This document shows positions 55,847-64,000 of a DNA stretch of 64,000 nucleotides, one piece after another (the stretch's first letter is position 1; the number at the start of each line of letters is the position of its first letter). The notes beneath the pieces were generated by a model. That model had not been told where the DNA came from and ran no database searches. It saw only the letters and a list, made by a program, of their open reading frames with translations. A program made the translations under genes and the position numbers. Location: assembly GCA_937863225.1 (NCBI GenBank), contig CALMEI010000074.1, positions 1 through 64,000 on the forward strand, written 5' to 3'. Origin of the DNA: an uncultured Polaromonas sp. GTDB taxonomy: Bacteria; Pseudomonadota; Gammaproteobacteria; Burkholderiales; Burkholderiaceae_C.

Positions 55847-57928
55847 TTGATTAATAAAGTACTCATAGAAAGCAGTGATGCACCCGACTTTGTGCTGGAT
55901 TCAGCAACGCGTATCAACGCTATCTTTGAAGAACACGGTGTCATAGCTCAACACGATCCATATTTCAAGCCACGTGCTGGGCAAACCGCCATGGCACTTG
56001 CAGTAGCCACTGCCATTCAAAAGGGTGACACCTTGGTCGTTGAAGCTGGAACGGGTGTCGGTAAGACTTATGCCTATCTGGTACCTGCTTTGCTGAGCGG
56101 TGAGCGTGTCATCATCTCCACCGCTACCAAGACATTGCAAGACCAGCTGTTTGGCCGTGATTTACCAAACTTGGTAAACATGTTGGGCTTGCCTGTCAAA
56201 ACAGCATTGCTAAAGGGACGTTCAAGCTATTTGTGTACCTATCGTTTGGAGCTGGCGCGCCAAGACTTTAACAGCACCGATAGGGGAATTCATAATACGC
56301 TGGCCAAAGTTGAGACTTGGTCGCTGACCACTGAGAATGGAGATTTGGCAGAGTTGTCAGGATTGGATGAACGATCACCGGTATTGCCCTACATCACATC
56401 GAGTCGCGAAAATTGTTTGGGTTCACAGTGTCCAAAATTTCGCAACTGTCATGTCAATATGGCAAGACGCGAAGCACTGGCAGCAGATGTGGTTGTGATT
56501 AACCATCATTTGTTTTTTGCAGATTTGGCAGTACGTGATTCAGGCATGGCCGAATTGTTGCCTACGGTTCGAGTTGTGATATTTGATGAAGCGCATCAAC
56601 TGAACGAAACAGGTGTTCAGTTTTTAGGAGCACTACTGGGCACCGCCCAAATCATCGATTTAGCGCGTGATGTGTTGACAACAGGTTTGCTGTTGGCACG
56701 TGGTTTGTGCGAATGGCGGGAATTGGCATCTGATTTAGAAAAAGCTGCACGAGATTTGCGCTTGAGTGTGGGTAAACATGCACCTGGTACAAAGTTGCGG
56801 TGGGTAAACACTTTGCCAGAAAATGTAGACGAGCACAGCTGGATTGATGCATTGGAGGCAATTTCTACAGCATGTGAAAAATTGGATGTCGCATTGCGAA
56901 TGGTCAGTGAGTTGGGACCAGATTTTGTGCGATTACAAGAGCGTTGTTCGGTGTTACAAGAACGTACCGCATTGTTTAAAGATGCCAACAAAGTTGATAC
57001 CGTGCGATGGCTTGAAGTGGGACAACACATTCGCTTGATTGAATCGCCATTGGATATTGCTCATGCGGTGCAAAGCAAAATGTTGAAACGCAATGATCCC
57101 GAAGTGCAGTCGCTGAAAGCGTGGATTTTTGCATCAGCCACTTTGGGACATGATGCCAATTTGAGTTGGTTCACTGAGCCCTGTGGTTTAACGCAATCAA
57201 CGATTTTGCAAGTTGAAAGTCCATTCAACTATGCCCAACAAGCGGCAATTTTTGTACCAAAAACTTTACCCAAACCCAGCGATCCCACGCACAGCTTGCA
57301 AGTAGCCATGTCGGTTGTCGATGCCATTCGCATCTTGCAGGGCCGTACACTCATCTTGACCACCACACTCAAGGCCATGCGTGTCATTGGAGAGCGTTTG
57401 CAACAGGTGTTTGATGCAAATAATGGAATCGAAATTTTGATTCAAGGACAACAAACCAAACGGGAATTGTTGGACAGGTTCCGCGAAGGTTCTACACAGG
57501 GTCGTGCTGGGTGTGTGCTGGTGGCATCCGCATCCTTTTGGGAAGGCGTGGATGTGCCTGGTGACGAATTGGCATTGGTCGTCATCGATAAACTGCCATT
57601 CCCACCTCCGAACGACCCATTGGTGGAGGCGCGAAGCAAACGATTGGAGGCTCAAGGACGCAGCGCTTTCAATGATTATTTTGTGCCGGAAGCCTGTGTT
57701 GCACTGAAACAAGGTGCGGGCAGGTTGATACGACGAGAAACCGATATCGGTGTGTTGATGATTTGCGATACGCGATTAACGCAAATGGGATACGGCAGGC
57801 GAATCTTGGCTGCTCTGCCGTCAATGAGGTTATTGCAAAATGAAGATGACTTAAAACAAACTTTAATGCATCAAATGAAGCATTCTCAAGCCAATCAAGA
57901 ATCTACCAAAGTTGCCACCAGCTTTTAG
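55847..57928 (+). CDS. DinG/YoaA-type ATP-dependent DNA helicase (XPD-like)
   Basis: 693 residues. Motif I VVEAGTGVGKTYAYLVPAL, DEAH box VIFDEAHQLNETG, and the C-terminal GCVLVASASFWEGVDVPGDEL and GRLIRRETDIGVL. Four Cys in the spacing of the Fe-S cluster domain (SSYLC, ENC, SQC, RNC, about 120-205) mark an XPD-type Fe-S helicase. It unwinds 5'-tailed structures in repair. The frame starts at TTG 55847 (INKVLIESS); no ATG precedes the conserved region and the ribosome site is weak, so the start is uncertain. Its 3' end overlaps the bamD stop by 26 bases. Confidence 0.9.
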   Translation: MINKVLIESSDAPDFVLDSATRINAIFEEHGVIAQHDPYFKPRAGQTAMALAVATAIQKGDTLVVEAGTGVGKTYAYLVPALLSGERVIISTATKTLQDQLFGRDLPNLVNMLGLPVKTALLKGRSSYLCTYRLELARQDFNSTDRGIHNTLAKVETWSLTTENGDLAELSGLDERSPVLPYITSSRENCLGSQCPKFRNCHVNMARREALAADVVVINHHLFFADLAVRDSGMAELLPTVRVVIFDEAHQLNETGVQFLGALLGTAQIIDLARDVLTTGLLLARGLCEWRELASDLEKAARDLRLSVGKHAPGTKLRWVNTLPENVDEHSWIDALEAISTACEKLDVALRMVSELGPDFVRLQERCSVLQERTALFKDANKVDTVRWLEVGQHIRLIESPLDIAHAVQSKMLKRNDPEVQSLKAWIFASATLGHDANLSWFTEPCGLTQSTILQVESPFNYAQQAAIFVPKTLPKPSDPTHSLQVAMSVVDAIRILQGRTLILTTTLKAMRVIGERLQQVFDANNGIEILIQGQQTKRELLDRFREGSTQGRAGCVLVASASFWEGVDVPGDELALVVIDKLPFPPPNDPLVEARSKRLEAQGRSAFNDYFVPEACVALKQGAGRLIRRETDIGVLMICDTRLTQMGYGRRILAALPSMRLLQNEDDLKQTLMHQMKHSQANQESTKVATSF

Positions 57929-58763
57929 ATCCCACTTGCATACCCTTGCTTAAGAACTCGCTGTTAGGGAATGATGTGGTCATGATACGTTTGGCATCGT
58001 CACGTAAATCGTTCATGTTCAAAGCTTCATACGACTTGTAAACAATGAACATGGCTTCTTCCAAAGCGGGCACATCTCGGTAGTCTGTTATGGCTTGCTG
58101 TGCGCGATTGATGGCGGCTACGTAAGCACCACGTGTAAAGTAGTATCTGGCAACATGCACCTCATGCAAAGCCAGTGAATTAGCAATATAGGTCATGCGT
58201 TGACGCGCATCAACAGTATATTTGGAGTCAGGGAATTTAATCACCAGTTCTTTGTAGGCATCAAATGATTCTTTGCCCGCTTTTTGATCTCGTTCAGATA
58301 AGTCTTGGCGTGTAAACGACCCGAATAAGCCTAAGTTGTCAGCAAATGTCACGGTACCTTTGAGGTACAAGGCGTAGTCAAGCGCAGGGCTGGTAGGATG
58401 TAGTTTCATGAAACGGTCAATTGTGGCCAATGCTGGAGCCAAGTCGCCGTTTTTATATTGAGCGAATGCCTTGTCCAACTGGGCTTGCTGAGCCAAAGGT
58501 GTTCCGGCTGCGCGGCCTTCCAACTTTTCCAGCAAGGCAATGGCCTTGTCAAAAGCACCGTCGGCCAGTTCAGACTTGGCATCGCTGTAAATTTTGTTAG
58601 GGCTGGCGTTAGCGGTTTTGTCATCTGGTGTGCTGGAACATGCCACCAAGCCAACGCTCAAAATAAGTGCCGTGATGGTTGGATTTAACAGCTGATTTTT
58701 CAATAACGACTGGGGTCGTGCTTGTAAAGAATCCATTTGCGTTGATAATTTATCGTTAAACAT
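57903..58763 (-). CDS. bamD: Outer-membrane assembly lipoprotein BamD
   Basis: BamD is part of the BAM complex that inserts beta-barrels. 286 residues from ATG 58763; a second Met at 58736 gives 277. The lipobox is LVACSS, after a hydrophobic signal segment ALILSVGLVAC. Five TPR-like repeats follow: ALPLLEKLEGR-like AIALLEKLEGRA, then YKNGDLAPALATIDRFMKLHP, TVTFADNLGLFGSFTRQDLSERDQK and RGAYVAAINRAQQAITDY. The first start is only 14 bases from the rluD start on the other strand. Confidence 0.93.
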   Translation of the reverse strand: MFNDKLSTQMDSLQARPQSLLKNQLLNPTITALILSVGLVACSSTPDDKTANASPNKIYSDAKSELADGAFDKAIALLEKLEGRAAGTPLAQQAQLDKAFAQYKNGDLAPALATIDRFMKLHPTSPALDYALYLKGTVTFADNLGLFGSFTRQDLSERDQKAGKESFDAYKELVIKFPDSKYTVDARQRMTYIANSLALHEVHVARYYFTRGAYVAAINRAQQAITDYRDVPALEEAMFIVYKSYEALNMNDLRDDAKRIMTTSFPNSEFLSKGMQVGSKSWWQLW

Positions 58764-58777
58764 AAGAGGCCACCTTC

Positions 58778-59869
58778 TTGAAACAGAGCGAATCCATTAT
58801 ATCGACCGAACGCATATCAAGCGATGATGATGCGGTTTTCGCGCATGATATTGGCTTTTCTGACATTGGCTTTGAGGACAGTCAAGAAGATAGGCACGAT
58901 GAGGCCGAAGAAGAAAACCAAGAAAAGCGCACATTCATTTGCGATGCCAATGTGCACGGAAAACGTTTGGACGCTGTGCTGGTCCATTTGGTTGAAGAAT
59001 TTTCGAGAAGCTATTTACAGCAACTGATCGAACGTGGGGCAGCAACACTCAATTCACAAGTGGTACAAAAAGCTGCCACAAAAATCAAAGCTGGAGACAC
59101 AGTCACTATTGTTTTGCATGCCACTCCGCAAAGCCAAGCATTTAAGCCGGAGTCCTTAGACATTGATGTCGTCTATGAAGATGCACATTTGATGGTGATC
59201 AATAAGCCCGCCGGTTTGGTGGTTCATCCTGCTCCAGGCAATTGGTCTGGAACTTTGCTAAACGGTCTTTTGCATCGTGACAAAGGCGCAATTTTGCTCC
59301 CTAGAGCGGGCATTGTGCACCGTTTAGACAAAGATACCAGTGGCCTCATGGTGGTTGCGCGTTCACGGCAAGCGATGGATGCGTTGGTCAAAAAAATTGC
59401 TGACCGACAAGTGAACAGGCAATATGTGGCATTGGCGCACCAATCTTGGGTGGGTGCGAAAACTGTGGATGTCGATCAGGCCATTGGACGCGATCCGCGT
59501 AATCGATTGCGAATGTCTGTGGTTGACCTTCACAAAACCAGTGGCAAATTGGCAAAAACCACCATCACATTGCTACAAAACGCAGATCAATCGTGTTTGG
59601 TTCAATGCCGATTGCATACGGGCCGTACACATCAAATACGGGTGCATATGGCGTATTTGGGACATCCTTTGGTGGCAGATGTGGTTTATGGTGGGACGTC
59701 ACTCGCCGGACTGAAACGTCAAGCACTTCACGCAAGCAAATTGTCTTTTGAACACCCGATAACGTCAGAGCTTATGCAATTTGAATCAAAATTGCCTATG
59801 GACATGTCACAAGCACTGGATGCATTGGGGCTGGTATACTCTGCTACAGAGAACCGCGCTGTACCTTGA
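58778..59869 (+). CDS. rluD: 23S rRNA pseudouridine synthase RluD
   Basis: RluD makes pseudouridines 1911, 1915 and 1917 in helix 69 of 23S rRNA. Residue 1915 is then methylated by RlmH, also in this window. 363 residues. After an unusual acidic N-terminus (about 1-50: DDDAVF, EDSQEDRHDEAEEENQEK) come an S4 domain and the catalytic GIVHRLDKDTSGLMVVA with the conserved Asp. It starts at TTG 58778 with AGAGG 8 bases upstream; no ATG is available in frame before the S4 domain. Confidence 0.94.
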   Translation: MKQSESIISTERISSDDDAVFAHDIGFSDIGFEDSQEDRHDEAEEENQEKRTFICDANVHGKRLDAVLVHLVEEFSRSYLQQLIERGAATLNSQVVQKAATKIKAGDTVTIVLHATPQSQAFKPESLDIDVVYEDAHLMVINKPAGLVVHPAPGNWSGTLLNGLLHRDKGAILLPRAGIVHRLDKDTSGLMVVARSRQAMDALVKKIADRQVNRQYVALAHQSWVGAKTVDVDQAIGRDPRNRLRMSVVDLHKTSGKLAKTTITLLQNADQSCLVQCRLHTGRTHQIRVHMAYLGHPLVADVVYGGTSLAGLKRQALHASKLSFEHPITSELMQFESKLPMDMSQALDALGLVYSATENRAVP

Positions 59870-60068
59870 TGTAGACCGTGAATAACAAGATAGTCGGAAT
59901 CAAATTTCAACGTGCAGGTTGAAAGATTTTTCTACCAAGCATGTTGTCGCTGATGGAAGTTGAATATATCGCAAGCGATATACCTTTCTAATATAAGCAG
60001 TAATCACGCACGACCGCGTGGCAAGCACACTTGAATGAAGCAAACCAAATTGCCTAAAAATTAGTACT
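59870..60068. other. Intergenic region rluD to scpB
   Basis: About 200 bases with no gene. It holds ATATCGC/GCGATAT (59966-59981), a short palindrome. scpB may use a promoter here; none was convincing. Confidence 0.35.
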
Positions 60069-60734
60069 ATGAATACTTCGGATGCCAAACGTATTCTTGA
60101 AACCGCGTTGATTTGTGCGCAACAGCCAATGCGGTTGACGGATATGCACATTTTGTTTAACGACGAAATTGGAGCAGATACCCTGAAAGTCATGCTCTAT
60201 GAATTGCAACAAGAATGGGGTCTCAAGGGGGTGGAATTGGTTCAAGTGGCGTCCGGGTGGCGATTTCAAAGTCGGCCTGAAATGCGCGAATATTTGGATC
60301 GTCTGACGCCTGAGAAGCCACCTAAATACACCCGTGCCGTGCTGGAAACTTTGGCGATCATTGCTTATCGTCAACCCACTACCAGGGCCGACATGGAAGA
60401 TATTCGTGGTGTGACCATCAATACCTTGATCATTAAACAGTTAGAAGACCGAGGCTGGATTGAAGTGATAGGGCACAGAGAAACAGTTGGTCGACCTGCT
60501 TTGTTTGCAACCACGCGACAATTTTTAGACGATTTGGGAATATCGTCATTGGACCAATTGCCTGAAGTTGGGCCATTGCAGGAACAGATTTTGGCAAGTT
60601 TAAATGTTGAACCATTCGAAGTTGACAGCACCTCAGACCGGCAGGCCGAATTGCCCATGTCCGTCAATGCAGAAACACAGAACGCATCACCCACTGCCGA
60701 ACTAGAAAGTTCCAAGGAAATACAAGCCGATTAA
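60069..60734 (+). CDS. scpB: Segregation and condensation protein ScpB
   Basis: 221 residues with tandem winged-helix domains typical of Scp[23 protein letters not shown]..., [29 protein letters not shown] and [20 protein letters not shown]. It joins SMC with ScpA to condense and separate chromosomes. scpA is not in this window. The C-terminus (about 185-221) is acidic and unstructured. rluB follows after 65 bases. Confidence 0.93.
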   Translation: MNTSDAKRILETALICAQQPMRLTDMHILFNDEIGADTLKVMLYELQQEWGLKGVELVQVASGWRFQSRPEMREYLDRLTPEKPPKYTRAVLETLAIIAYRQPTTRADMEDIRGVTINTLIIKQLEDRGWIEVIGHRETVGRPALFATTRQFLDDLGISSLDQLPEVGPLQEQILASLNVEPFEVDSTSDRQAELPMSVNAETQNASPTAELESSKEIQAD

Positions 60735-60799
60735 GCATGGTTTTAGCATCACGCTTAAACGCATCGCTTTGAAAATTACACAGACCTAAAAGTGAAAAT

Positions 60800-62044
60800 A
60801 TGGAAGACAATTTGTTACCTGAAGATGTAGGTTTGCCGCAAAACGAAGCTGAGCAAAAAGACAAAGCATTGGTTCAGCCAGCCGATGATTTAATCGCTTT
60901 TGATGACATTGTTTCAGGGCGTTTTGATGCCGAGGATGACAATGTCACAGCACCTAAGCGCGTGTTACTGCCGCAAGTTGAGCAACCCAAGTTGCATAAA
61001 GTGCTGGCGCAAGCAGGCATGGGTTCGCGACTGGAAATGGAGCAGCTCATCTTGGAAGGACGGATTTCCGTCAACAACGAACCTGCGCACATTGGGCAAC
61101 GGATTCAACTGGGTGATCAAGTCAAAGTCAATGGCAAACCCATTAAATACCGAATAGCGCCACCCCCAACCCGTGTCATTGCGTACCACAAACCAGCGGG
61201 GGAAGTGGTGACCCATGATGATCCACAAAACCGTCCCACAGTGTTTCGCAAATTGCCCAAGTTGTACCAAGGCAAGTGGCAATCGGTGGGTCGATTGGAT
61301 TTGAACACCGAAGGCCTGTTGCTCTTTAGCAGCTCTGGCGAATTGGCCAATAACCTAATGCACCCGCGTTTTGGCCTAGAACGTGAGTACGCGGTTCGTG
61401 TGTTGGGACGTCTGGATAAAGAAGAAAAACAAAAGTTACTTGATGGCGTGCAATTGGATGACGGTTTGGCACAATTTGGATCAATTGAAGACGGCGGCGG
61501 CGAAGGTGCAAATTGCTGGTACAAAGTCACCATTTCAGAAGGTCGAAACCGCGAAGTGCGCCGCATGTTGGAATCGGTTGGGCATGCTGTCAGCCGTTTG
61601 ATTCGCATACGCTATGGTGCCATGGTGCTACCTAAAGGATTAAAGCGTGGTGCATGGATGGAATTGGGTGAGTCCGATATACAAGCGTTGGTACGGGCGG
61701 TGAACGCTGCTTCCCCTTCACAACGACCAGCAAACCGTGCAGAGGGTGGAGAACATCCAGGTGGTGGTGGCACAGGCAATCGCAACAACCGTAACCGCAA
61801 CCGTGGCAATCGTGGAAACAATGTCAATGGCGGGAAAGTTGGGGGTAGAGGCATGTCTGCGCGCTCAGGCGGGCAAACTCAGTCCCGTTCCAAAGCGCCA
61901 GACAACCGCCAGCCTGACCCGTTAAAGACCTCGCAGGGCTATATCGGTGCTGACAGTCTGAACCAGCAAAGGCAGCAGCGACGTGCCAGTTCTGGCTCGG
62001 GTTCGGGTGGCAATGGTGCGCGCCGCGCCTCACGCCGCCCATAA
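60800..62044 (+). CDS. rluB: 23S rRNA pseudouridine-2605 synthase RluB
   Basis: 414 residues. After an acidic N-terminus (about 1-65) come an S4 domain ([21 protein letters not shown]) and the catalytic [18 protein letters not shown]. The RsuA-family end is [27 protein letters not shown]. Residues about 305-414 form a Gly/Asn/Arg-rich tail ([15 protein letters not shown]) of the RNA-binding RGG-like type, common for RluB in Burkholderiales. It follows scpB, as in the common scpB-rluB order. Confidence 0.95.
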   Translation: MEDNLLPEDVGLPQNEAEQKDKALVQPADDLIAFDDIVSGRFDAEDDNVTAPKRVLLPQVEQPKLHKVLAQAGMGSRLEMEQLILEGRISVNNEPAHIGQRIQLGDQVKVNGKPIKYRIAPPPTRVIAYHKPAGEVVTHDDPQNRPTVFRKLPKLYQGKWQSVGRLDLNTEGLLLFSSSGELANNLMHPRFGLEREYAVRVLGRLDKEEKQKLLDGVQLDDGLAQFGSIEDGGGEGANCWYKVTISEGRNREVRRMLESVGHAVSRLIRIRYGAMVLPKGLKRGAWMELGESDIQALVRAVNAASPSQRPANRAEGGEHPGGGGTGNRNNRNRNRGNRGNNVNGGKVGGRGMSARSGGQTQSRSKAPDNRQPDPLKTSQGYIGADSLNQQRQQRRASSGSGSGGNGARRASRRP

Positions 62045-62097
62045 GCATGTAAATGCCAAAACACAGCTGGCTTCATGTTGTATCGGGTTGTTGGTCG

Positions 62098-62168
62098 TTT
62101 TATATGAAAAATTGGGCTGTATCTGGCATATATATTGCCTAGTGTGCTATTAAAACAATAGCAATTGG
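62098..62168 (-). repeat. Dispersed palindromic repeat, copy 15
   Basis: Reverse copy: TTATATGAAAAATTGGGC end, TACAGCC, a core that reads CAATATATATGCC and the hairpin GCTATTaaaacaATAGC. It lies between rluB and ndk, in the ndk leader. Confidence 0.85.
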
Positions 62169-62328
62169 TTTCTTGCAATAATCCCAAAATTGGCGGTGAT
62201 TTAGAGAAACTGGCTATAGAACGCAGCATTAGCAAGTTAAAATAGAGGGCTTGCTGTTAATTTTGAAATCAAACGATTTGAAACCATGGCAATCTAAAGA
62301 CTTAACTCGTATCAAGGAAACTTACAAA

Positions 62329-62754
62329 ATGGCTATCGAACGCACTCTCTCCATCATCAAACCTGACGCCGTTGCTAAAAACGTGATCGGTCAAATTTAC
62401 GCTCGTTTTGAAGCTGCAGGCTTGAAAGTTGTTGCCGCCAAAATGGCACACCTCTCCCGTGGTGAAGCAGAAGCTTTTTATGCGGTTCACAAAGCACGTC
62501 CATTTTTCAACGACTTGGTCAGTTTCATGATTTCTGGCCCAGTGATGATTCAAGCATTAGAAGGCGAAGGCGCGATATTGAAAAATCGCGATTTAATGGG
62601 CGCAACCGACCCAAAGAAGGCCGACAAAGGCACCATTCGCGCTGACTTTGCAGACAGCATTGATGCCAATGCGGTACACGGTTCGGATGCCGCAGAAACA
62701 GCAGCGCAAGAAATTGCCTTCTTTTTCCCGGGCATGAACGTCTACGCACGTTAA
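62329..62754 (+). CDS. ndk: Nucleoside diphosphate kinase Ndk
   Basis: 141 residues, usual length. It starts [43 protein letters not shown], with the phospho-His segment [12 protein letters not shown] (His about 117) and the typical YARFE and [17 protein letters not shown]. It transfers phosphate among nucleoside di- and triphosphates. AAGGA lies 8 bases before the ATG. rlmN follows after 69 bases. Confidence 0.98.
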   Translation: MAIERTLSIIKPDAVAKNVIGQIYARFEAAGLKVVAAKMAHLSRGEAEAFYAVHKARPFFNDLVSFMISGPVMIQALEGEGAILKNRDLMGATDPKKADKGTIRADFADSIDANAVHGSDAAETAAQEIAFFFPGMNVYAR

Positions 62755-62823
62755 TCGTGTTTGCTGCGACGGTCTTCTGCTCATTTCACATCGCTCTAAT
62801 CATCTTTTAGACGACCCCTATGT

Positions 62824-63927
62824 ATGACGGTCAACCTACTCGATTTTGATCGCCAGGGGTTGATCGCTTATTGTGAGCAGTTAGGCGAAAAAAGCTTCAG
62901 AGCGACGCAGCTTTTTCGTTGGATACACCAAAAAGGCGAGTCAGATTTTGCTAAAATGAGCGATTTGGCCAAGCCTTTGCGCGATAAATTGGCACAAAAT
63001 GCCCATGTGCAAGGCTTGCCCATCATCAGCCAAAAAGAATCCAGTGATGGAACCATTAAATGGTTGTTTGATGTGGGTGGCGGCAATGCAGTCGAATCGG
63101 TGTTTATTCCAGAGGACACGCGCGGAACTTTATGCATCTCTTCACAAGCCGGGTGCGCAGTTGGGTGTCGGTTTTGTTCAACTGGGCACCAAGGCTTTAG
63201 CCGAAATTTAACGACGGCCGAAATCATCAGTCAACTGTGGTTTGCAGAGCATTATTTGCGTAAGCACTTGGCTTCAGAGGAGCGCGTTATCTCTAACGTG
63301 GTCATGATGGGCATGGGCGAACCCTTGCAAAATTATGCGGCCTTGGTGCCAGCCTTGCGTGCGATGTTGGACGATCATGGTTATGGGTTGTCCAGACGCC
63401 GTTTGACGGTGTCGACTTCGGGTGTTGTCCCGATGATAGACCGCTTGGCTGCGGATTGTCCTGTAGCGTTGGCTGTCTCATTGCATGCGCCAACGGATTC
63501 TTTGCGTGACAACTTGGTACCGATTAACCAAAAATACCCGATTGCAGAACTGCTTGATGCCTGTCAACGGTACTTGGCATTTGCACCGCGCGATTTCATC
63601 ACATTTGAATATTGCATGTTAGATGGCGTCAACGACAGCTTAGAGCATGCCAAGCAGTTGGTCGAATTGGTTAAAAGCCATGCTGGCAAAGGCATTCCTT
63701 GCAAATTCAATTTGATTCCTTTTAACCCGTTCCCAGCTTCTGGCTTGTTGTGTTCATCAAAGAGCCAAGTGCAGGCTTTTGCCAAAGTTCTGAGCGATGC
63801 GGGTATAGTGACAACTGTGCGCAAAACCCGTGGTGATGACATCGACGCGGCGTGTGGACAGCTGGCCGGTGAGGTGATTGACAGAACCAAAGTGATTATT
63901 CGCATGAAACAAAGGAAGATTGAATGA
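62824..63927 (+). CDS. rlmN: 23S rRNA/tRNA adenine-2 methyltransferase RlmN
   Basis: 367 residues. A radical-SAM enzyme that makes m2A2503 in 23S rRNA and m2A37 in some tRNAs. The radical-SAM Cys motif is [11 protein letters not shown] (CxxxCxxC, about 111-118). SAM-binding GMGEPLQNY and [14 protein letters not shown] are visible. A C-terminal Cys ([14 protein letters not shown]) is the mono-methylated catalytic Cys. Its stop overlaps the next start (ATGA), so the downstream lipoprotein is translationally coupled. Confidence 0.97.
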   Translation: MTVNLLDFDRQGLIAYCEQLGEKSFRATQLFRWIHQKGESDFAKMSDLAKPLRDKLAQNAHVQGLPIISQKESSDGTIKWLFDVGGGNAVESVFIPEDTRGTLCISSQAGCAVGCRFCSTGHQGFSRNLTTAEIISQLWFAEHYLRKHLASEERVISNVVMMGMGEPLQNYAALVPALRAMLDDHGYGLSRRRLTVSTSGVVPMIDRLAADCPVALAVSLHAPTDSLRDNLVPINQKYPIAELLDACQRYLAFAPRDFITFEYCMLDGVNDSLEHAKQLVELVKSHAGKGIPCKFNLIPFNPFPASGLLCSSKSQVQAFAKVLSDAGIVTTVRKTRGDDIDAACGQLAGEVIDRTKVIIRMKQRKIE

Positions 63928-64000
63928 CAGTCAGTAAAAAATCTCTTTTCGCAATAGCCACACTGTTCTTTGTCATAACTGGGCTCAGTGGGTGCGCGAC
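63924..64000 (+). CDS. Lipoprotein gene, first codons only (PilW/PilF-like by position)
   Basis: Only about 25 codons are in the window. They read [26 protein letters not shown], a signal II peptide with lipobox LSGC. In many Burkholderiales rlmN is followed by a pilW/pilF TPR lipoprotein for type IV pilus assembly; that assignment is from position only. The ATG overlaps the rlmN stop. Confidence 0.6.
   Translation, partial: MTVSKKSLFAIATLFFVITGLSGCA

Noticed and set aside
59960-60030. AT-rich palindrome ATATCGCAAGCGATAT after rluD as a repeat copy
   Set aside because: It is a palindrome, but no core or tail of the family follows; kept only as an intergenic remark.

Overview
The window is a chromosomal segment of a betaproteobacterium. 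The gene content points to Burkholderiales, possibly a Comamonadaceae-type organism of moderate G+C. The grounds are a sucA leader RNA of the type known from Burkholderiales, RpoD with a Lys/Ala/Pro-rich N-terminal tail, and the gene orders grpE-dnaK-dnaJ, scpB-rluB, ndk-rlmN-(pilW start) and sucA-odhB-lpd. The family assignment is inference. Layout: 1-5.4 kb holds the end of a SirB1-like gene, a NitT/TauT-type ABC importer (binding protein, ATPase, permease, with a terminator hairpin after the binding-protein gene) and an EptA-type phosphoethanolamine transferase. 5.4-10.5 kb is the heat-shock cluster grpE-dnaK-dnaJ with a well-formed sigma-32 promoter, an FKBP prolyl isomerase and an HxlR-like regulator. 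10.6-15.3 kb holds rpoD and dnaG. 15.4-19.5 kb carries a VOC protein, a LysE-type exporter, an RnfB-type ferredoxin, a nitroreductase and a HerA-like ATPase. 19.6-26.1 kb is a plus-strand housekeeping run (yebC, purD, acyltransferase, hemF, nadD, rsfS, rlmH, maf), with start/stop overlaps at several junctions. 26-33.3 kb contains a class V aminotransferase, an orphan PhnD-like binding protein, serB, a GST and mfd; ispD follows on the other strand. 34.2-37 kb is a small stress/detoxification locus: VOC, PhnB-like, VOC, DUF1428 and SRPBCC proteins under a TetR regulator with a palindromic operator. 37-44.6 kb is the accessory part: a Fic protein, dispersed palindromes, a decayed partial copy of the neighbouring aromatic/aspartate aminotransferase gene, a small membrane protein, the intact aminotransferase, a RhlE-type RNA helicase, and a TIR-domain gene that looks like an integron gene cassette between two attC-like sites. 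44.6-54.2 kb has argF-argD, divergent from the 2-oxoglutarate dehydrogenase genes sucA-odhB-lpd and zapE. 54.2-64 kb holds a Lys/Gln-rich secreted protein, a PP2C phosphatase, a DinG-like helicase, bamD, rluD, scpB, rluB, ndk, rlmN and the first codons of a lipoprotein gene. The most unusual signal is a 55-70 bp dispersed repeat present in 15 recognisable copies, about one per 4 kb. It has a small AT-rich hairpin (GCTAT...ATAGC) followed by the core TAGGCAATAAATACGCCG and a TACAGCC tail. Eleven copies are intergenic or overlap a 5' leader. Four lie inside reading frames: the DnaG linker, the OdhB linker, IspD, and the signal peptide of a secreted protein. One further copy supplies the rlmH start codon. 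This resembles the protein-coding palindromic elements known from Rickettsia, but in a betaproteobacterium. The second main point is the TIR gene cassette. All calls come from reading sequence and translations; no database or folding program was run.
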